Notes: generated by a model not told the origin, from the letters alone. A DNA stretch of 64,000 nt from Caldilineales bacterium (GCA_012271135.1 JAAXGZ010000021.1:19342-83341); one strand, 5' to 3'; counted from the stretch's first letter, positions 18,865 through 30,100 are shown. Numbers and translations: made by a program.

Positions 18865-20433
18865 ATGGACCTCACGATTTGGCATGTATTGATCGTCTTT
18901 TTGCTGGGCGCAATCCTGGCGGGAGCTGTCGTTGGCTGGTTCGCCTACCGCCGGGGCCGCCAGGAACGGGACATCGGTGAGGAGCGCATCCACAAGGAAC
19001 TGCAACTCCAAAGGGAAGCCATTGCCAAGGAGAAGGCGGAGGGTGTCGCGGCCATACAGCAGGAACGGCTTGCGCTCAACGAACACGAGATCCAGCAGCA
19101 CGAAAAACTGGAGGCCGAATGGTCGCGCCTGAACCAGGAATCGGCCCGGCAGAACCAGAGCCTGCGGGACCGGTCCCGCAGCCAGGACCACAAGCAGGAG
19201 GCCCTTGACAAGCGCGAACAGGAACTGACGCAGCGTACGGAAAAGCTGGATGCCCGGGAGGAGGATCTGGCCAGCCACAAGGAGCGCCAGAACCAGGAAC
19301 TGGAACGCCTGGCCGAGCTGACCCGGGAGCAGGCGCGCAGGGAGGTCGTTGCCCGCGCCGAGGCCGAGGCCCGCCAGGAGGTGGCCCGGACCATCCGAGA
19401 CATCGAAGCCCAAAGCCAGGAGATGGCGGAACAGAGGGCGCGGGAAATCATTACCCTGGCCATGGAACGCGTGGCGCACGACAGCGTGCCGGACCAGGCC
19501 GCCTCCAGCGTCTCCCTGCCTTCGGACGACATGAAGGCGCGCATCATCGGCCGCATGGGCCGCAACATCCGATCGCTGGAAATGGCACTCGGCGTGGATA
19601 TCATCGTGGACGATACGCCGGGTGCCATCGTCATCTCCTGCTTTGACCCCATCCGGCGCGAGATTGCCCGCCTGGCCCTGGCCAACCTCGTCCAGGACGG
19701 CCGCATTCATCCGGCCCGGATCGAGAACGAAGTCAAGACGGCGGAACGGGAAGTGGACCGGATCATCCTGGACTCGGCCCAGAAGGCGATGCTGGAAGTC
19801 GGCATCCCAGGGCTGCACCGGGAACTGCAGGTGCTACTCGGACGTCTCAACTACCGCACCAGCTACAGCCAGAACCAGCTGTATCACGCCATCGAGACAG
19901 CCCACCTGTCCGCCATGATTGCCGAGGAACTGCACGGGGACGTGCAGACAGCCCGCATCGGCGGCCTCCTGCACGACATCGGCAAGGCCGTCAGCCACGA
20001 AGTGGAGGGCCCCCATGCAATCGTCGGTGCTGCCATCGCACGCCGCTACGGCATCAACGAAAAGATTGCCAACTGCATCGAGGCCCACCATCACGAAGTG
20101 GAGATGGCCTCCATGGAGGCCGTTATCGTAGCTACGGCGGACGCCGTCAGCGGAGCCCGCCCCGGCGCGCGCCGCATTTCGGTCGAACGGTACTACGAGC
20201 GCATCAAGGAACTGGAGGATGTAGCCCGCGGCTACGACGCGGTCAAGGAGAGCTACGCCCTGCAGGCCGGCCGCGAACTGCGCGTGCTGGTGCAGCCCAA
20301 GGACATCGACGACAAGGGTTGCGTGGAACTGGGCCGAGACATCGCGGAGCAGATCCACGATACCTTGCAGTACCCGGGCCAGATCAAGGTCACGGTGATC
20401 CGCGAAACCCGGTACGTGGCGGTCGCATCCTGA
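18865..20433 (+). CDS. rny: Ribonuclease Y
   Basis: A 522-residue endoribonuclease that starts mRNA decay. It has an N-terminal membrane anchor (residues 4-27), a long Glu/Gln/Arg-rich coiled coil to about residue 210, a KH domain with 'RIIGRMGRNIRSLE', and an HD domain with 'GGLLHDIGKAVSHEVEGPHA'. I chose the start at the ATG directly before the anchor, because 44 upstream in-frame residues lack family character. Confidence 0.96.
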   Translation: MDLTIWHVLIVFLLGAILAGAVVGWFAYRRGRQERDIGEERIHKELQLQREAIAKEKAEGVAAIQQERLALNEHEIQQHEKLEAEWSRLNQESARQNQSLRDRSRSQDHKQEALDKREQELTQRTEKLDAREEDLASHKERQNQELERLAELTREQARREVVARAEAEARQEVARTIRDIEAQSQEMAEQRAREIITLAMERVAHDSVPDQAASSVSLPSDDMKARIIGRMGRNIRSLEMALGVDIIVDDTPGAIVISCFDPIRREIARLALANLVQDGRIHPARIENEVKTAEREVDRIILDSAQKAMLEVGIPGLHRELQVLLGRLNYRTSYSQNQLYHAIETAHLSAMIAEELHGDVQTARIGGLLHDIGKAVSHEVEGPHAIVGAAIARRYGINEKIANCIEAHHHEVEMASMEAVIVATADAVSGARPGARRISVERYYERIKELEDVARGYDAVKESYALQAGRELRVLVQPKDIDDKGCVELGRDIAEQIHDTLQYPGQIKVTVIRETRYVAVAS

Positions 20434-20440
20434 CGCGTCG

Positions 20441-20470
20441 GGTATGGAGCAAAAGCCATTGCTCCATACC
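20441..20470 (+). terminator. rny terminator hairpin
   Basis: A perfect 12-bp stem, GGTATGGAGCAA with a 6-base loop and TTGCTCCATACC, lies 8 bases after the rny stop. There is no T-tract. Because the next segment is a mobile-element relic, it could also be part of that element's left end. Confidence 0.6.
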
Positions 20471-20496
20471 GGCACACTGCGGCAAGTTGTGGCACG

Positions 20497-20770
20497 TTAC
20501 AGCTACGAACATCTACCGGGTGGGCGCGTTCGCGGCCAAGATTGGCGTCCACAAGAACACGGTCAAGGCCTGGGTCAGGTACCAGCGGCAACTCCAACAG
20601 GCCGTCACCGATAGCTGAGAAGGACACGCGCCGCGGTGATTGGTCTTGCTGCGTCGACGGAGTTGTGTTGGATGCGGATGCCAACGCCGCCTGCAACATC
20701 CAGGCGTTCACCTCGGAAGCCAGGTCGGCCTTTGCAAACGCAGAGACTCGTAAGGCGGGGCCGACCTGCC
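20497..20770 (+). pseudogene. Decayed IS607-type element (tnpA N-terminus fused to tnpB C-terminus by deletion)
   Basis: Bases 20497-20618 encode 'NIYRVGAFAAKIGVHKNTVK', which matches the MerR-like helix-turn-helix at the N-terminus of IS607 TnpA. It stops at 20618. In the next frame, from about 20616, comes 'VVLDADANAACNIQAF', which matches the last RuvC motif (DxNAAxNI) of TnpB. The catalytic part of TnpA and nearly all of TnpB are missing, so one large internal deletion is likely. From here to spoVS (20771-21139) I see only short unrelated frames and no gene. Confidence 0.6.
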
Positions 20771-21139
20771 GGCTTGCAAGGTCCACGAAGCGTCAAACAG
20801 GCAGTCCGCTTCCGATTTGTGCAGGAAGTTGAGATTCCCATAGGTTCTGGAGACCGGTTGTATACGCCACAAGACCTTGCTCTTGGAAAGAACCAGACCG
20901 TCGGTGGGGACTGCTCCATCCGGACTCGAGTGGCTGGGGCGCCCATCCCTATCAACTGAGAGCGAATGACCCGCACCGGGGCTGAAGCGCGCCATGTAAA
21001 GGAACAGAAAATTTCCCGTTGGGTGTAACAGTTTGCAGTCGCCTGCGTCTTATATAGAAGGGGCATTGAGTCGTCCGCGGTCGATTCACCGCCTTTGTCA
21101 GCTGCCCGTACGTCACACTCCTACTTCGAGGCTGCAGTA

Positions 21140-21508
21140 ATGACCGAACTCATCAAGGTCTCCAAGACCTCCCGCCCGACGGCCGTGGCCGGGGCCATTG
21201 CCGGCGTGATGCGCAAGGGCGGGTATGCCGAAATCCAGGCCATCGGGGCCGGGGCCGTAAACCAGTCCGTCAAGGCTCTGGCCACGGCGCGCAACTACCT
21301 GAAAGAGGATGGAATCGATCTTGCGGCCGTGCCCAGCTTCACGGAGGTCGAGATCGATGGCTCCATAAAGACGGCCGTGCACATGGCCATCTACAAGCAG
21401 TCCGACGTGCTGGACTCGGAACTGGACGAGGACGACGAGGAAGAGGACATGGTCCACCCTGTGGTGAACAACGGGATCCACAACGGCGAAACCCATCTGG
21501 CCCTTTAG
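21140..21508 (+). CDS. spoVS: Stage V sporulation protein S family protein
   Basis: A 122-residue protein. The first 86 residues are a full SpoVS/Alba-like domain (LIKVSKTSRPTAVAGAIAGV, IQAIGAGAVNQSVKALATAR, VPSFTEVEIDGSIKTAVHMA). The last 36 residues are an added acidic tail (LDSELDEDDEEEDM) beyond the usual length of about 86. SpoVS proteins occur in non-spore-formers such as Thermus and Chloroflexota. They are thought to bind nucleic acid, but the role is unclear. GAGG lies 9 bases before the ATG. Confidence 0.9.
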   Translation: MTELIKVSKTSRPTAVAGAIAGVMRKGGYAEIQAIGAGAVNQSVKALATARNYLKEDGIDLAAVPSFTEVEIDGSIKTAVHMAIYKQSDVLDSELDEDDEEEDMVHPVVNNGIHNGETHLAL

Positions 21509-21675
21509 CGCGTCCAACCGGCCGTGTGCGGAACCTCCGCCGGCTGCAGTTAGAATCCAGGTGCTTGCAAGCAGCGCCTGACGCAATCCCGCCAACCGGG
21601 CCGGGCTTGGCCGCACGGGCGCCTGGAGCCCGCAAGGGGGCCTCCCGATGAAGCCGTCCTCCGGCCCGTTCCGCC

Positions 21676-23619
21676 GTGTTCCTGCCCAAACACCAGGCCG
21701 CCCGACCAGGCACCAGCGGCAAATTCGTCGCTGCCGTGTTGGCAGTGGTTCTGGTCCTGTCCGGCCTGTCGACGGCCGAGGCCCAATCCGGGATTGAGAC
21801 GCCGACGGCCTACCGGCAGTCTCCGTTCCTGCCCGCACCGCCGCAACTGGCGACCGTCCAGGATCGGTTGCCGCAGGACCCCGTGGTCCTGGATCCGGCA
21901 TCCCTGTTCCAAGCCCCGGCCAACGAAGGAATGGGGCCGGGAGAATTCGGCGGGAACCTGGTGCTCGTGCGCGATCCGTACGCGCGGGTCGATGTCCCGG
22001 CACTGGCATTGCGCGAGAACCTCCTGAGCGCGCCGGCATGGGATTCTGCCGACCCGCGTCCCAACATCCTCGCCCGATGGCATGTCCATCCGGACCGCCG
22101 GCACTTCCGCCTCGAACTCCGGGCCGGTCTGCGCTGGTCCGATGGGGTACCCGTCACCACGCGCGATGTTGCCTTCGCGTTCAACGATCTTTGGCTCGAC
22201 CCGGAGATGAACTTCCTGGGCATGCCGGACGTGATCCGCGCCGGCGGAGACGGCAACGGCACACCGGTGTCGCTGCGCATCCAGGACGACTTGGTCTTCT
22301 ACCTGGAGTTCGATGAACCCTACGGCGGTTTCGTGCGCGCCTTGACCGAGTTGCATCCGGCGGGTTACACGGACTTCCTCAAACCGGTTCACCACCTGGC
22401 AGACTTCCATGCCGATCACGCCCCTGCCGCCGATCTGCGATCCCGCATGCAAAACTCCGGCACCAAGTACGCGTGGGAGCTGCTACAGGTTGCGGACTGT
22501 CAGCCCCACGAATTGGGACAGGACTCCTGCAACGGCTTTCCCGGGCTGCAGCCCTGGGTCCAAACCGAAGTGGAACCGGACGGCACCGTCCGTCTGGAAC
22601 GCAATCCCTGGTACTTCAAGGTGGATCCGACCGGCCGGCAGTTACCCTATATCGACACCCTGACGGTCCTGCCACCCGCGGACCCGCCGCCCCCGTCACC
22701 GACCGCCGCCCTCGGAGCCGATCTAGCCACGCCCGCGGACGGCTGGCACAGGCGAACCGACTATCTTGCGCTGGGCGAGCTTGGCCGACACGGCATTCGC
22801 ATCCTGGAGAGTGCGCAGGATCCGGTCGCACTGCACCTGAACCACACGGGCAAAGGCGAACGTTGGCAGACCCTGGTCGCCATGCCCGACTTTGGGCAAG
22901 CCCTGCCCCTGGCCATCAACCGGCCGGGATTGGCTGCAGCCCTGTCCCTGCCCGATGGCGGTACCGTTCATGATCCCGAGGCAGCCAACCGCCTGTTGGA
23001 CGGGATGGGGCTGACCGAACGCACGGAACGGGGAATGCGCATGGGACCCGGCCGTCAAACCGCGGCCCTGACGCTGGCCTATGCGGCCGAGGAGTCGGGT
23101 TTGCACCGGATTGCGGAGCGGATCGTGGGCGATCTGGCTGCCGTGGGCCTGGACGTGTCTGCCGAACCACTGCCTTCCCGCCTGTTGGCCATCCGGATGC
23201 ACAGCAATCAGTTGCAGATGTCCCTGGGCCCCTTCGGCGGGCCAGGCTGGGCCACCGGTACCGCTCAGGACCACCTACCCACCGGCGCCACCGGGCGCCG
23301 GTGGCAGCTCTGGCATGACAGCGGCGGCAGCCTGGGAACCGAACCGCCCGTTCCCATTCTGGAGTTGTACGAACTGGATTCCGTCCTGACGGCGTCCCTG
23401 CCGTCGGATCAGGCTGCGCGCCGGGCGCGGGCGCGGCTGGGCCCCATCAACGAAGAACAATTTCTGATTCTGCCGCTGGCACCGGAGGCCGGTCAGTTGG
23501 TGGTATTTGCAATCGGGTTGGGAAACCTTGCCCGAGGGGGACCGGTCGAGGCGGCCATGGCTGCGGCCGAGCTTTTCCATTGGACCGCATCCGGCGACGA
23601 AGCCGCGCCCGGCCAGTGA
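21676..23619 (+). CDS. ABC transporter family-5 extracellular solute-binding protein
   Basis: A 647-residue exported protein with a signal peptide (hydrophobic FVAAVLAVVLVLSGLS, cleavage probably after AEA). It has the family-5 signature 'LRAGLRWSDGVPVTTRDVAF' and a C-terminal domain ending in 'NEEQFLILPLAPEAGQLVVF'. It would bind peptides or other small solutes outside the cell. The start is GTG, since an in-frame stop lies 24 bases upstream and no ATG fits. No permease or ATPase gene is adjacent, so it is an orphan. A Pro-rich insert (PPADPPPPSPTAA) interrupts the middle. Confidence 0.85.
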   Translation: MFLPKHQAARPGTSGKFVAAVLAVVLVLSGLSTAEAQSGIETPTAYRQSPFLPAPPQLATVQDRLPQDPVVLDPASLFQAPANEGMGPGEFGGNLVLVRDPYARVDVPALALRENLLSAPAWDSADPRPNILARWHVHPDRRHFRLELRAGLRWSDGVPVTTRDVAFAFNDLWLDPEMNFLGMPDVIRAGGDGNGTPVSLRIQDDLVFYLEFDEPYGGFVRALTELHPAGYTDFLKPVHHLADFHADHAPAADLRSRMQNSGTKYAWELLQVADCQPHELGQDSCNGFPGLQPWVQTEVEPDGTVRLERNPWYFKVDPTGRQLPYIDTLTVLPPADPPPPSPTAALGADLATPADGWHRRTDYLALGELGRHGIRILESAQDPVALHLNHTGKGERWQTLVAMPDFGQALPLAINRPGLAAALSLPDGGTVHDPEAANRLLDGMGLTERTERGMRMGPGRQTAALTLAYAAEESGLHRIAERIVGDLAAVGLDVSAEPLPSRLLAIRMHSNQLQMSLGPFGGPGWATGTAQDHLPTGATGRRWQLWHDSGGSLGTEPPVPILELYELDSVLTASLPSDQAARRARARLGPINEEQFLILPLAPEAGQLVVFAIGLGNLARGGPVEAAMAAAELFHWTASGDEAAPGQ

Positions 23620-23649
23620 ATTGACAGGTCGGGCCGTGTCCGGGGCGAA

Positions 23650-26600
23650 CTACATCCCGTCTCCCGGTCCCAGATCCTCCGAGGCTAGTTCGACGAAGAC
23701 CGGCTCGGGCTCCAGCAGTCCCAGCCTGACCGTGGGCCGAACGCCGTTGAAGGCTTTGGCGAAAGCCTGTACGTACCCTTTCATTTGCTTCCGGAAGAAC
23801 TTCCGCGCCGCGTCGGGTTGCCGGGACCAAGCCCCGGTCTTCCAGTCCACAAGGTGCCAAGCCCCGCGGCCATCCTGAAAGAGCAGGTCCAGCCTGAGGT
23901 TGCGGGTGCGTCCCGCTAGTTCCGCGGACACCGGCATCTCCGTGAAGAGGCGGTCCGCCGAATTGATCTCCCGGCTGAACGGCAGTTCCCGGAGACGCAG
24001 CAGGCATTGCTGGATGTCCCTGGCATCCGGGGCCGCCAGCATGGGATAGCCCTGAAGCCTGAAGGCGACCAGATCCAGCAGTTCGTCCTCGGACATCGAG
24101 AACCACCGCCGCCACAAACCAAGGACCTCGTGGGCCAGGTCGCCCCTCTGCGTCTGCCGCGTGTTTTCGGGTTGGAACCGGGTACCGCCCTGTGCGGCTG
24201 CCCTGGCATGGATCGTCAGGCTGTCGGCTACGGCCGGCTCCTGTGCCAGTCTCAAATCACTGTTGGTCCAGGTTGGGCGCTCCCCGCGTCCCAATGCCCC
24301 AGCCTGGTCCTTATGGGTAGCAACCTTCCCAAGGTCCCTGTAGACCGCCAAGTCGTACTCGTGCCAATGCCTCTGAACCACCGGAGCATCCACGGCAAAC
24401 AGCGGAATGGGCTGCGGTGACGATGGCGGGTCCCCCTGTTCCTGCGCCGCGGCCCGCTCCAGGGCGGCCGCCAGTTCCGCCGACCAGAGTTCCGACTTCC
24501 GGGAATTCGTGTTCCAGCCACTAAGGACCAGCAAATCCGCGGCACGGGTGCAGGCCACGTAGAAAAGACGCCGGCTCTCCGCATGCTGTCTGCGCTTCTC
24601 CATCTCCTTGACCAGTTGGAAACTGAAGGGCTCGGTTGGTTCGCCGTTTTCATCGGGTACCATGCAGACCAGATGGTTGGGATTGGAAGCCAGAACCGGC
24701 AGCGGCCTGCGGGGTCCTTCCCGGGTCCAGTCGTGTTCAAGATATGGCACGAACACCACGGGGAACTCCAGTCCCTTGGCACCGTGCACCGTCATGATGC
24801 GTACGGCTTCGCCGTCTTCGGGTTCGGTGCCTGCCTCCCGTTGGTTGGCCTGCCGATCCTGGCTCGCCAGCCGGCGCAGGAACTCGCCCAGCCCTTCCCC
24901 GCGGCATTGGAATGCCAGCCATTGCAGCGACTCGAGATCGTCCAGACAGCCCTGCGCCCGATACGGGTCCGCACTGCCGGCCAGAACACTTTCGTACCCG
25001 GTCTCACCCAGGATCTCCGCCAGCAGTCGATCCGGGGAGAGCACAAGCGCCTTGGCCCTCAGCGCGGACAGGACCTGATGTGCAAATTCGGCCTTGGTCC
25101 GCTGATCGGCCTCCAGTTCCGACAGCGCTTCGCCATCCAGGTTCGCCGCCCCCATCGCCGCCAGGTTTCCCGCCAGGAGGAACAGGGACTCGTCGCTAAG
25201 GCCAAACAACGGCGAACGCAGGGCGGCTGCCAGACTGAACCGATCAGAGGGTCGGCGCAGCCACCGCAGCAGGGCGACGACACTGCGGATGTGGGCCTGG
25301 AGTTTCAGGTCCGTGCCGTCCACCACTCTGAACGGGACCTGTTGCTCACGCAGGGCTTCCTCCAACAACGGGAGATGGGTGCGGGTGCGGAGGAGGATCG
25401 CTGCGTCGCCGTAGCGGAAGGCTCGAATCTCCCTCTCCACCTTGTGGGACAGGTCCAGAACGGGACGACCCGAATCCCGAATCTCCCTGAGGCGGTTTGC
25501 GATGAAGTCGAACTCGGCCAGCCGCTTTACTTCGGAGGCCTGGTCCCACTGTCCGCGACCGGTACCGGTGTCCGAGGTCTGTTCGGCTTCCAACAATGTA
25601 TGCACCTCCAGGGACGGCTGCCTTACGGGAGCTCCGCGGTTGGACGTCAGATCCATGGATACTGCTTCATAGTCCTGGTAACCGTGCGCGCTCAGCGGTT
25701 GAAACACATCCTTGAAGATCGCATTGGTGGCCGCGATCAGCTCCCGGTGGGTCCGGAAGGATTCGGACAGGGTATCCAGCGGCTGTGCCGATTGGCTTTG
25801 GATGTCTGCGGCCAGCTTCACGAACTCCGCCACTTCGGCTCCGCGGAAACGGTAGATGCTCTGCTTGGTGTCCCCCACGGCAAACAGTCGGCCCGGACGA
25901 CGGCCTTCATCAACCCAAGCGCCCGTCCGGGCCGCCAGGCATCCGATGATTTCCTGCTGCAGTGGATTGATGTCCTGATACTCGTCCACCAGAAGGTGGT
26001 TGATTCCCAGAATGGCGGATCTCACCCGTGAAGCGGGCTGCGCCGCATGAGCCTTGAGCAGGTGCAGCGCCTTGAGTTCCAGGTCGTCGAAGGTCAGCAG
26101 GTGGCGTTCCCGCTTGACGGCGTGCAGGTGGCGGTTGGTCTGTTTCCACGCCGAGTGCCAGAGGACAAGCAGTCGCAGCGCCTCCCGGTCCTGCTCATCC
26201 AGTTCCCCGCCAACCGAACCGACCCGGACGCGAGCCAGCCGGTCACACAGATCGTGTACGAACCGCCAAGCTGCGTTGCAGCACTGCTTGAGTTCCGGAT
26301 CCATCTTGTTGCCACCCACATCCCGGATGGATTTGGGCCAATCCTCGGTGTTGAATGCTTCCCGCGCCTGGTCCCAGTGGCCTTCGATTAGGAGCTGGAG
26401 GGCCCCCAAGGCCCAGGCACACCTTGTTTGAAGCGTGCTCTTGACATTCGGATCGCGGACCGCAGCCTCCAAAACTGCCCGCATGCCCGCCAGATCCCGT
26501 TGCCCAATCTCGGAAGTGACTGCCGCCTCCGCTTCGGCATGGGCTGCCTGCCACACCTTGCGCAAACACTCCTCCACCGGCCCCGCTTCCTCCATGCCGG

Positions 26601-27129
26601 CCAGCAAATGCTCCTTGGTGAGCAGATCCGCCAACACCTGCCTGAACACTGCCGGCTCGAAGATTCGGACCAGCTCGACTTCAGGCAATCCGGTCCCGTC
26701 GATTTCCCGGCAGTAGCGGCGCACTGCCTCTGCGCGCAGGGATGCCGTCCTGATCTCGTCGGCCACCTCGAAGTCCGGATCAATGCCCGCCTCCACGGCA
26801 TGCTCGGTCAGCAGACGCTGGCAGAAACTGTGCACGGTGGTTACCTGCAACGAGTCGAGTTCCGCGATGCGGGGCTGCCACACCCCGGGGTCGTCGCAGG
26901 CCCGGACGTTAATCTCCCGACGAATGCGCTGGCGCATGGACATGGCCGCCGCCTTCGTAAACGTAATCGCCACGACCGATCGCAGGGGCCATCCCGGTCT
27001 GCGCTCCAGTACATGCAGGAACCGCTGGACCAGGACATGGGTCTTGCCCGTCCCGGCTCCCGCCATCACCGATTGGTTCCGGTCAATCGACCTGATGGCC
27101 GCCCTTTGTTCCGGCGTAACGTTGTTCAT
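23650..27129 (-). CDS. addA: AddA-type helicase-nuclease subunit
   Basis: A 1159-residue UvrD-family helicase. It has Walker A AGAGTGKT (23-30), 'VVAITFTKAAAMSMRQRI', Walker B 'LLVDEYQDINPLQ', motif III 'AVGDTKQSIYRFRGA' and motif V 'IMTVHGAKGLEFPVVFV'. The C-terminal PD-(D/E)XK nuclease is 'LRLDLLFQDGRGAWHLVDWK'. With AddB it processes double-strand ends for RecA. Its ATG overlaps the addB stop by four bases (ATGA). The encoded frame runs 24 codons further upstream without family resemblance. Confidence 0.92.
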   Translation of the reverse strand: MNNVTPEQRAAIRSIDRNQSVMAGAGTGKTHVLVQRFLHVLERRPGWPLRSVVAITFTKAAAMSMRQRIRREINVRACDDPGVWQPRIAELDSLQVTTVHSFCQRLLTEHAVEAGIDPDFEVADEIRTASLRAEAVRRYCREIDGTGLPEVELVRIFEPAVFRQVLADLLTKEHLLAGMEEAGPVEECLRKVWQAAHAEAEAAVTSEIGQRDLAGMRAVLEAAVRDPNVKSTLQTRCAWALGALQLLIEGHWDQAREAFNTEDWPKSIRDVGGNKMDPELKQCCNAAWRFVHDLCDRLARVRVGSVGGELDEQDREALRLLVLWHSAWKQTNRHLHAVKRERHLLTFDDLELKALHLLKAHAAQPASRVRSAILGINHLLVDEYQDINPLQQEIIGCLAARTGAWVDEGRRPGRLFAVGDTKQSIYRFRGAEVAEFVKLAADIQSQSAQPLDTLSESFRTHRELIAATNAIFKDVFQPLSAHGYQDYEAVSMDLTSNRGAPVRQPSLEVHTLLEAEQTSDTGTGRGQWDQASEVKRLAEFDFIANRLREIRDSGRPVLDLSHKVEREIRAFRYGDAAILLRTRTHLPLLEEALREQQVPFRVVDGTDLKLQAHIRSVVALLRWLRRPSDRFSLAAALRSPLFGLSDESLFLLAGNLAAMGAANLDGEALSELEADQRTKAEFAHQVLSALRAKALVLSPDRLLAEILGETGYESVLAGSADPYRAQGCLDDLESLQWLAFQCRGEGLGEFLRRLASQDRQANQREAGTEPEDGEAVRIMTVHGAKGLEFPVVFVPYLEHDWTREGPRRPLPVLASNPNHLVCMVPDENGEPTEPFSFQLVKEMEKRRQHAESRRLFYVACTRAADLLVLSGWNTNSRKSELWSAELAAALERAAAQEQGDPPSSPQPIPLFAVDAPVVQRHWHEYDLAVYRDLGKVATHKDQAGALGRGERPTWTNSDLRLAQEPAVADSLTIHARAAAQGGTRFQPENTRQTQRGDLAHEVLGLWRRWFSMSEDELLDLVAFRLQGYPMLAAPDARDIQQCLLRLRELPFSREINSADRLFTEMPVSAELAGRTRNLRLDLLFQDGRGAWHLVDWKTGAWSRQPDAARKFFRKQMKGYVQAFAKAFNGVRPTVRLGLLEPEPVFVELASEDLGPGDGM

Positions 27130-30100
27130 GCGGACTTCAGGCGACGGCGCCCCTTGTTGCGACTTCGCCATGAGGGCTGACAGAATTCGGCCTTCCCGCA
27201 CCAGGGGGCGCAGGACAATGTCGCCCGGTCCAACTGCCGCGGCGCGCTGGGGAATGTGCCGTCCGTGACGTCGGCGACAATATGGTCCAACTGCTTCAGC
27301 ACGGCCTCGACCAGCGGATCACCGTCGTTGTGCGGCGCAACGATTTCCGGGCTGGTCTTGCGGGCCCCGCTTCTTGGCCCCCTCCGTTCCAGGTTGCGGA
27401 CGTTCCAGTAGGCACTGTAGGCAACCGGCCCCATGCGGTTGTGCACGGCCCGTCCGTACAGCACCGCCTGCAGGGTTTTGCCTCTCTCTATATCCGACTT
27501 GGTCTTTCCCGAACGCTTGTAGTCAATCACGCGCAGGTTCCCCTCGCCGTCCACATCAATGCGGTCGGCGACGCCTCCCAGGCGGACGGATCCCGTCTCC
27601 TTCAATAGGTCGCTGTCCTCAATCCACTCCATCCACTTTTCGTGGTGCATGGGCATCCAGGCATCCGAGGCGAGATGGTCCGGGTCCTCCAAGTCCGCGA
27701 GAACCAGTTGGATTAGGTTCCGCCTAATCTGCTCCTGGTCATGGCTTTCCAGGGGATAGGGCTGGTACTTCAACCGGACATGCCGGGAATCGTCGCCCTC
27801 GGCCAGCACTTCGGTCACCAGATCCTCGACTTGTCTCTCGCTCAGTTGTGCCAGGCTCCGGCCCCTCAGCTTTCCGTAAATGCGTTCCAGCGCATCGTGG
27901 TAGATGTTGCCTTCCACCACCGGCGGCATCCCTTCCTCGGGTGTTGCGTCAGGCTTTAGGCCCAGTACTCGTTCAGCGAAGAACCCCAGGGGGCAGACCG
28001 GAAAGTTTTCGAGGGCACTGGGACTCCAACGATGGTCCGTGCCGAATCGGGTTCGCAGGCGGTGCAGGACCGTCGGACTGGACAAAACGCCCTCATAACA
28101 GGCCGCCGCTGCGGTGTCGGCGCGTAATGCGTCCACGCGGGCCAAGTCCTCGACACGTTTCAAGTCCGCTGCAATGCCCGCCTCAACGGCCAAAGTCCTG
28201 TAGGCCGCTCCCTCCCGTACCCTGTGCCGAAGCAGTTCCCGCAAGGAAGCGGGACGCTCGTCCCCAGTTTGGACATCTCCGTCACCGGGCCAAAAGGGCG
28301 AGGCTGGAACCAGACCGGATTCAAGCGCGCCGCCGGTGATGGACTTCCGGGAGCGGCTCAGATACAGGCGGTCCGCGCATCCGGACACAAGCATGTCCCA
28401 TTGCAGCCAGGCCATTCGGTGGTCGTGGGCGCGCAATTCAAGCGCGTGGTTGTCGCGCTCGCGTGCCGAGAAAATGGGGTCGGCCGGAGGAGTGGCCGGT
28501 AGCGATCCCTCGTTGAGACCCAACACGAACAGATACCGTGTCGGCACCATCCAGCCGTGGTTGAACTCGAGAACCGACACGGACTCCTCGGATTCGTACA
28601 GGGGGACCGACCGTTGCTCAATCTGATCCAGAAGGCGTCGCCTCAGATCCAGCCACTGGACGCGCCTGTCAACCGGTACCGAGCGCCGTGCCGCCGCGAC
28701 CATCTGTTCCAACTCCAGGCGAACGGCTTCGGCAAGAGCCTTCTCTGCGGGTTCGATTTCCGAGGGAATGCCAATCCCAACCCCTTCCGGCTGCAACAGG
28801 TCCCGGACCCAGCTCAACAGACTGCGTTCGTCCTCGGTATTCGGCGGAGTCAACCCGTCCAACAGACATTGGGCAACACATTCCAGGTCCCGGCGGAGAT
28901 CGGCCGGCTCTTCCTTCAGACCCATGTCCCTTAGAAGGTGTCGGTCCCAGTCGGCATCTGCGTGAAACGGACTCAGCCATTGTTCCCTGCCCTGGATCAC
29001 GCCGAAGGCCTGCGTCAGGGTACGCAGGTGTTCCAGGTAATCGGTTTCCATGCCCGGATGGAACAGCCAGGGCGACAGCAGCAAGTCCCAAGTCTCTGCA
29101 AGAGTGAACTCGGGTGCTGTCAGCAGTGCCTGTCGGAACGCCAGGCACAACGGGTGTTCCGCCAAGGGCAGGGAGAGATTCAGGGGAACCCGGTACTCCG
29201 CCGCCACCCGGCGCAGGAGTGAATTCCAGTCGCGCAAGGAGGGAACGCACAAAGTGACATCCTTCAATTCGACGTGACCGGTCTGGAGCATCTGCTTGAC
29301 GCGGCGCAGCACCCAGCGCACCTCGTCCTCGGCGGTCGGCCACTCCGCCACTTCATCGGCCTTTCTCTCGGCAGACCCGAGACCGGGCGCAGACCTGTGA
29401 GGTTCCCCAAGTTCCTCGGCCGAGACGTCGGAGCGGGCACGGCCCAACTTCGAATGACCGGCGGGCAGAAACACCCCAACCTGTGTTCCGCGCCGCTGCA
29501 GCGACTTCAGGCAATTCCGTTGCAAGGGGGTAAAGCCGACGAAGCCGGCCACTAGAAGACCAGTAACGAGATCCAGGTCGGCGGTGTCATCCTGCAGCAG
29601 TGAGCACGCGTGCGTCAGGGCGACGGCCGGATCCCGAATCCCTGTCTGTTCCTGCCGCTCAACATATCGGTCGTACAACAGGGACAGATCCCGGTTCCGC
29701 GTCCCGCCACCCGCTCCGGCCCAGTCCCGGAAGACATCGGGCGCGATGGCCTGATGCTGCATCTCCTTGAACCAGACCAGAAGGCGATGCTGGAAACCCG
29801 GCAGGAGCAGTGAATCCTGGATCTCGCTTTGCAGGCCTTCGGCGTGAGCCTCTTCGGCGATGGTCGCCACGAGCAGCACCTGGTCTTCAGGTTGCAGAAG
29901 ACGCGAATCGAGTCCGGCCTGTCCCAGCAACCGGGTCGTCAACCTGCCAAAGCCGAAGGAATGCACATTCAGCCGCGTGGCAGGCCGCCGCCGCCACACG
30001 GCCTCCAGCGCGGGTGGCAACAGCACCCAGACCGCCGCCAGGGGATCGCCGGACTGCAGCCGGGCGATCCCCTTCCGAACGCCCCCCAGCGCCTGTTCGT

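Noticed and set aside
21020..21056. spoVS promoter TTGCAG...TATATA
   Set aside because: The spacer is only about 12 bases, too short for a sigma-70 promoter.
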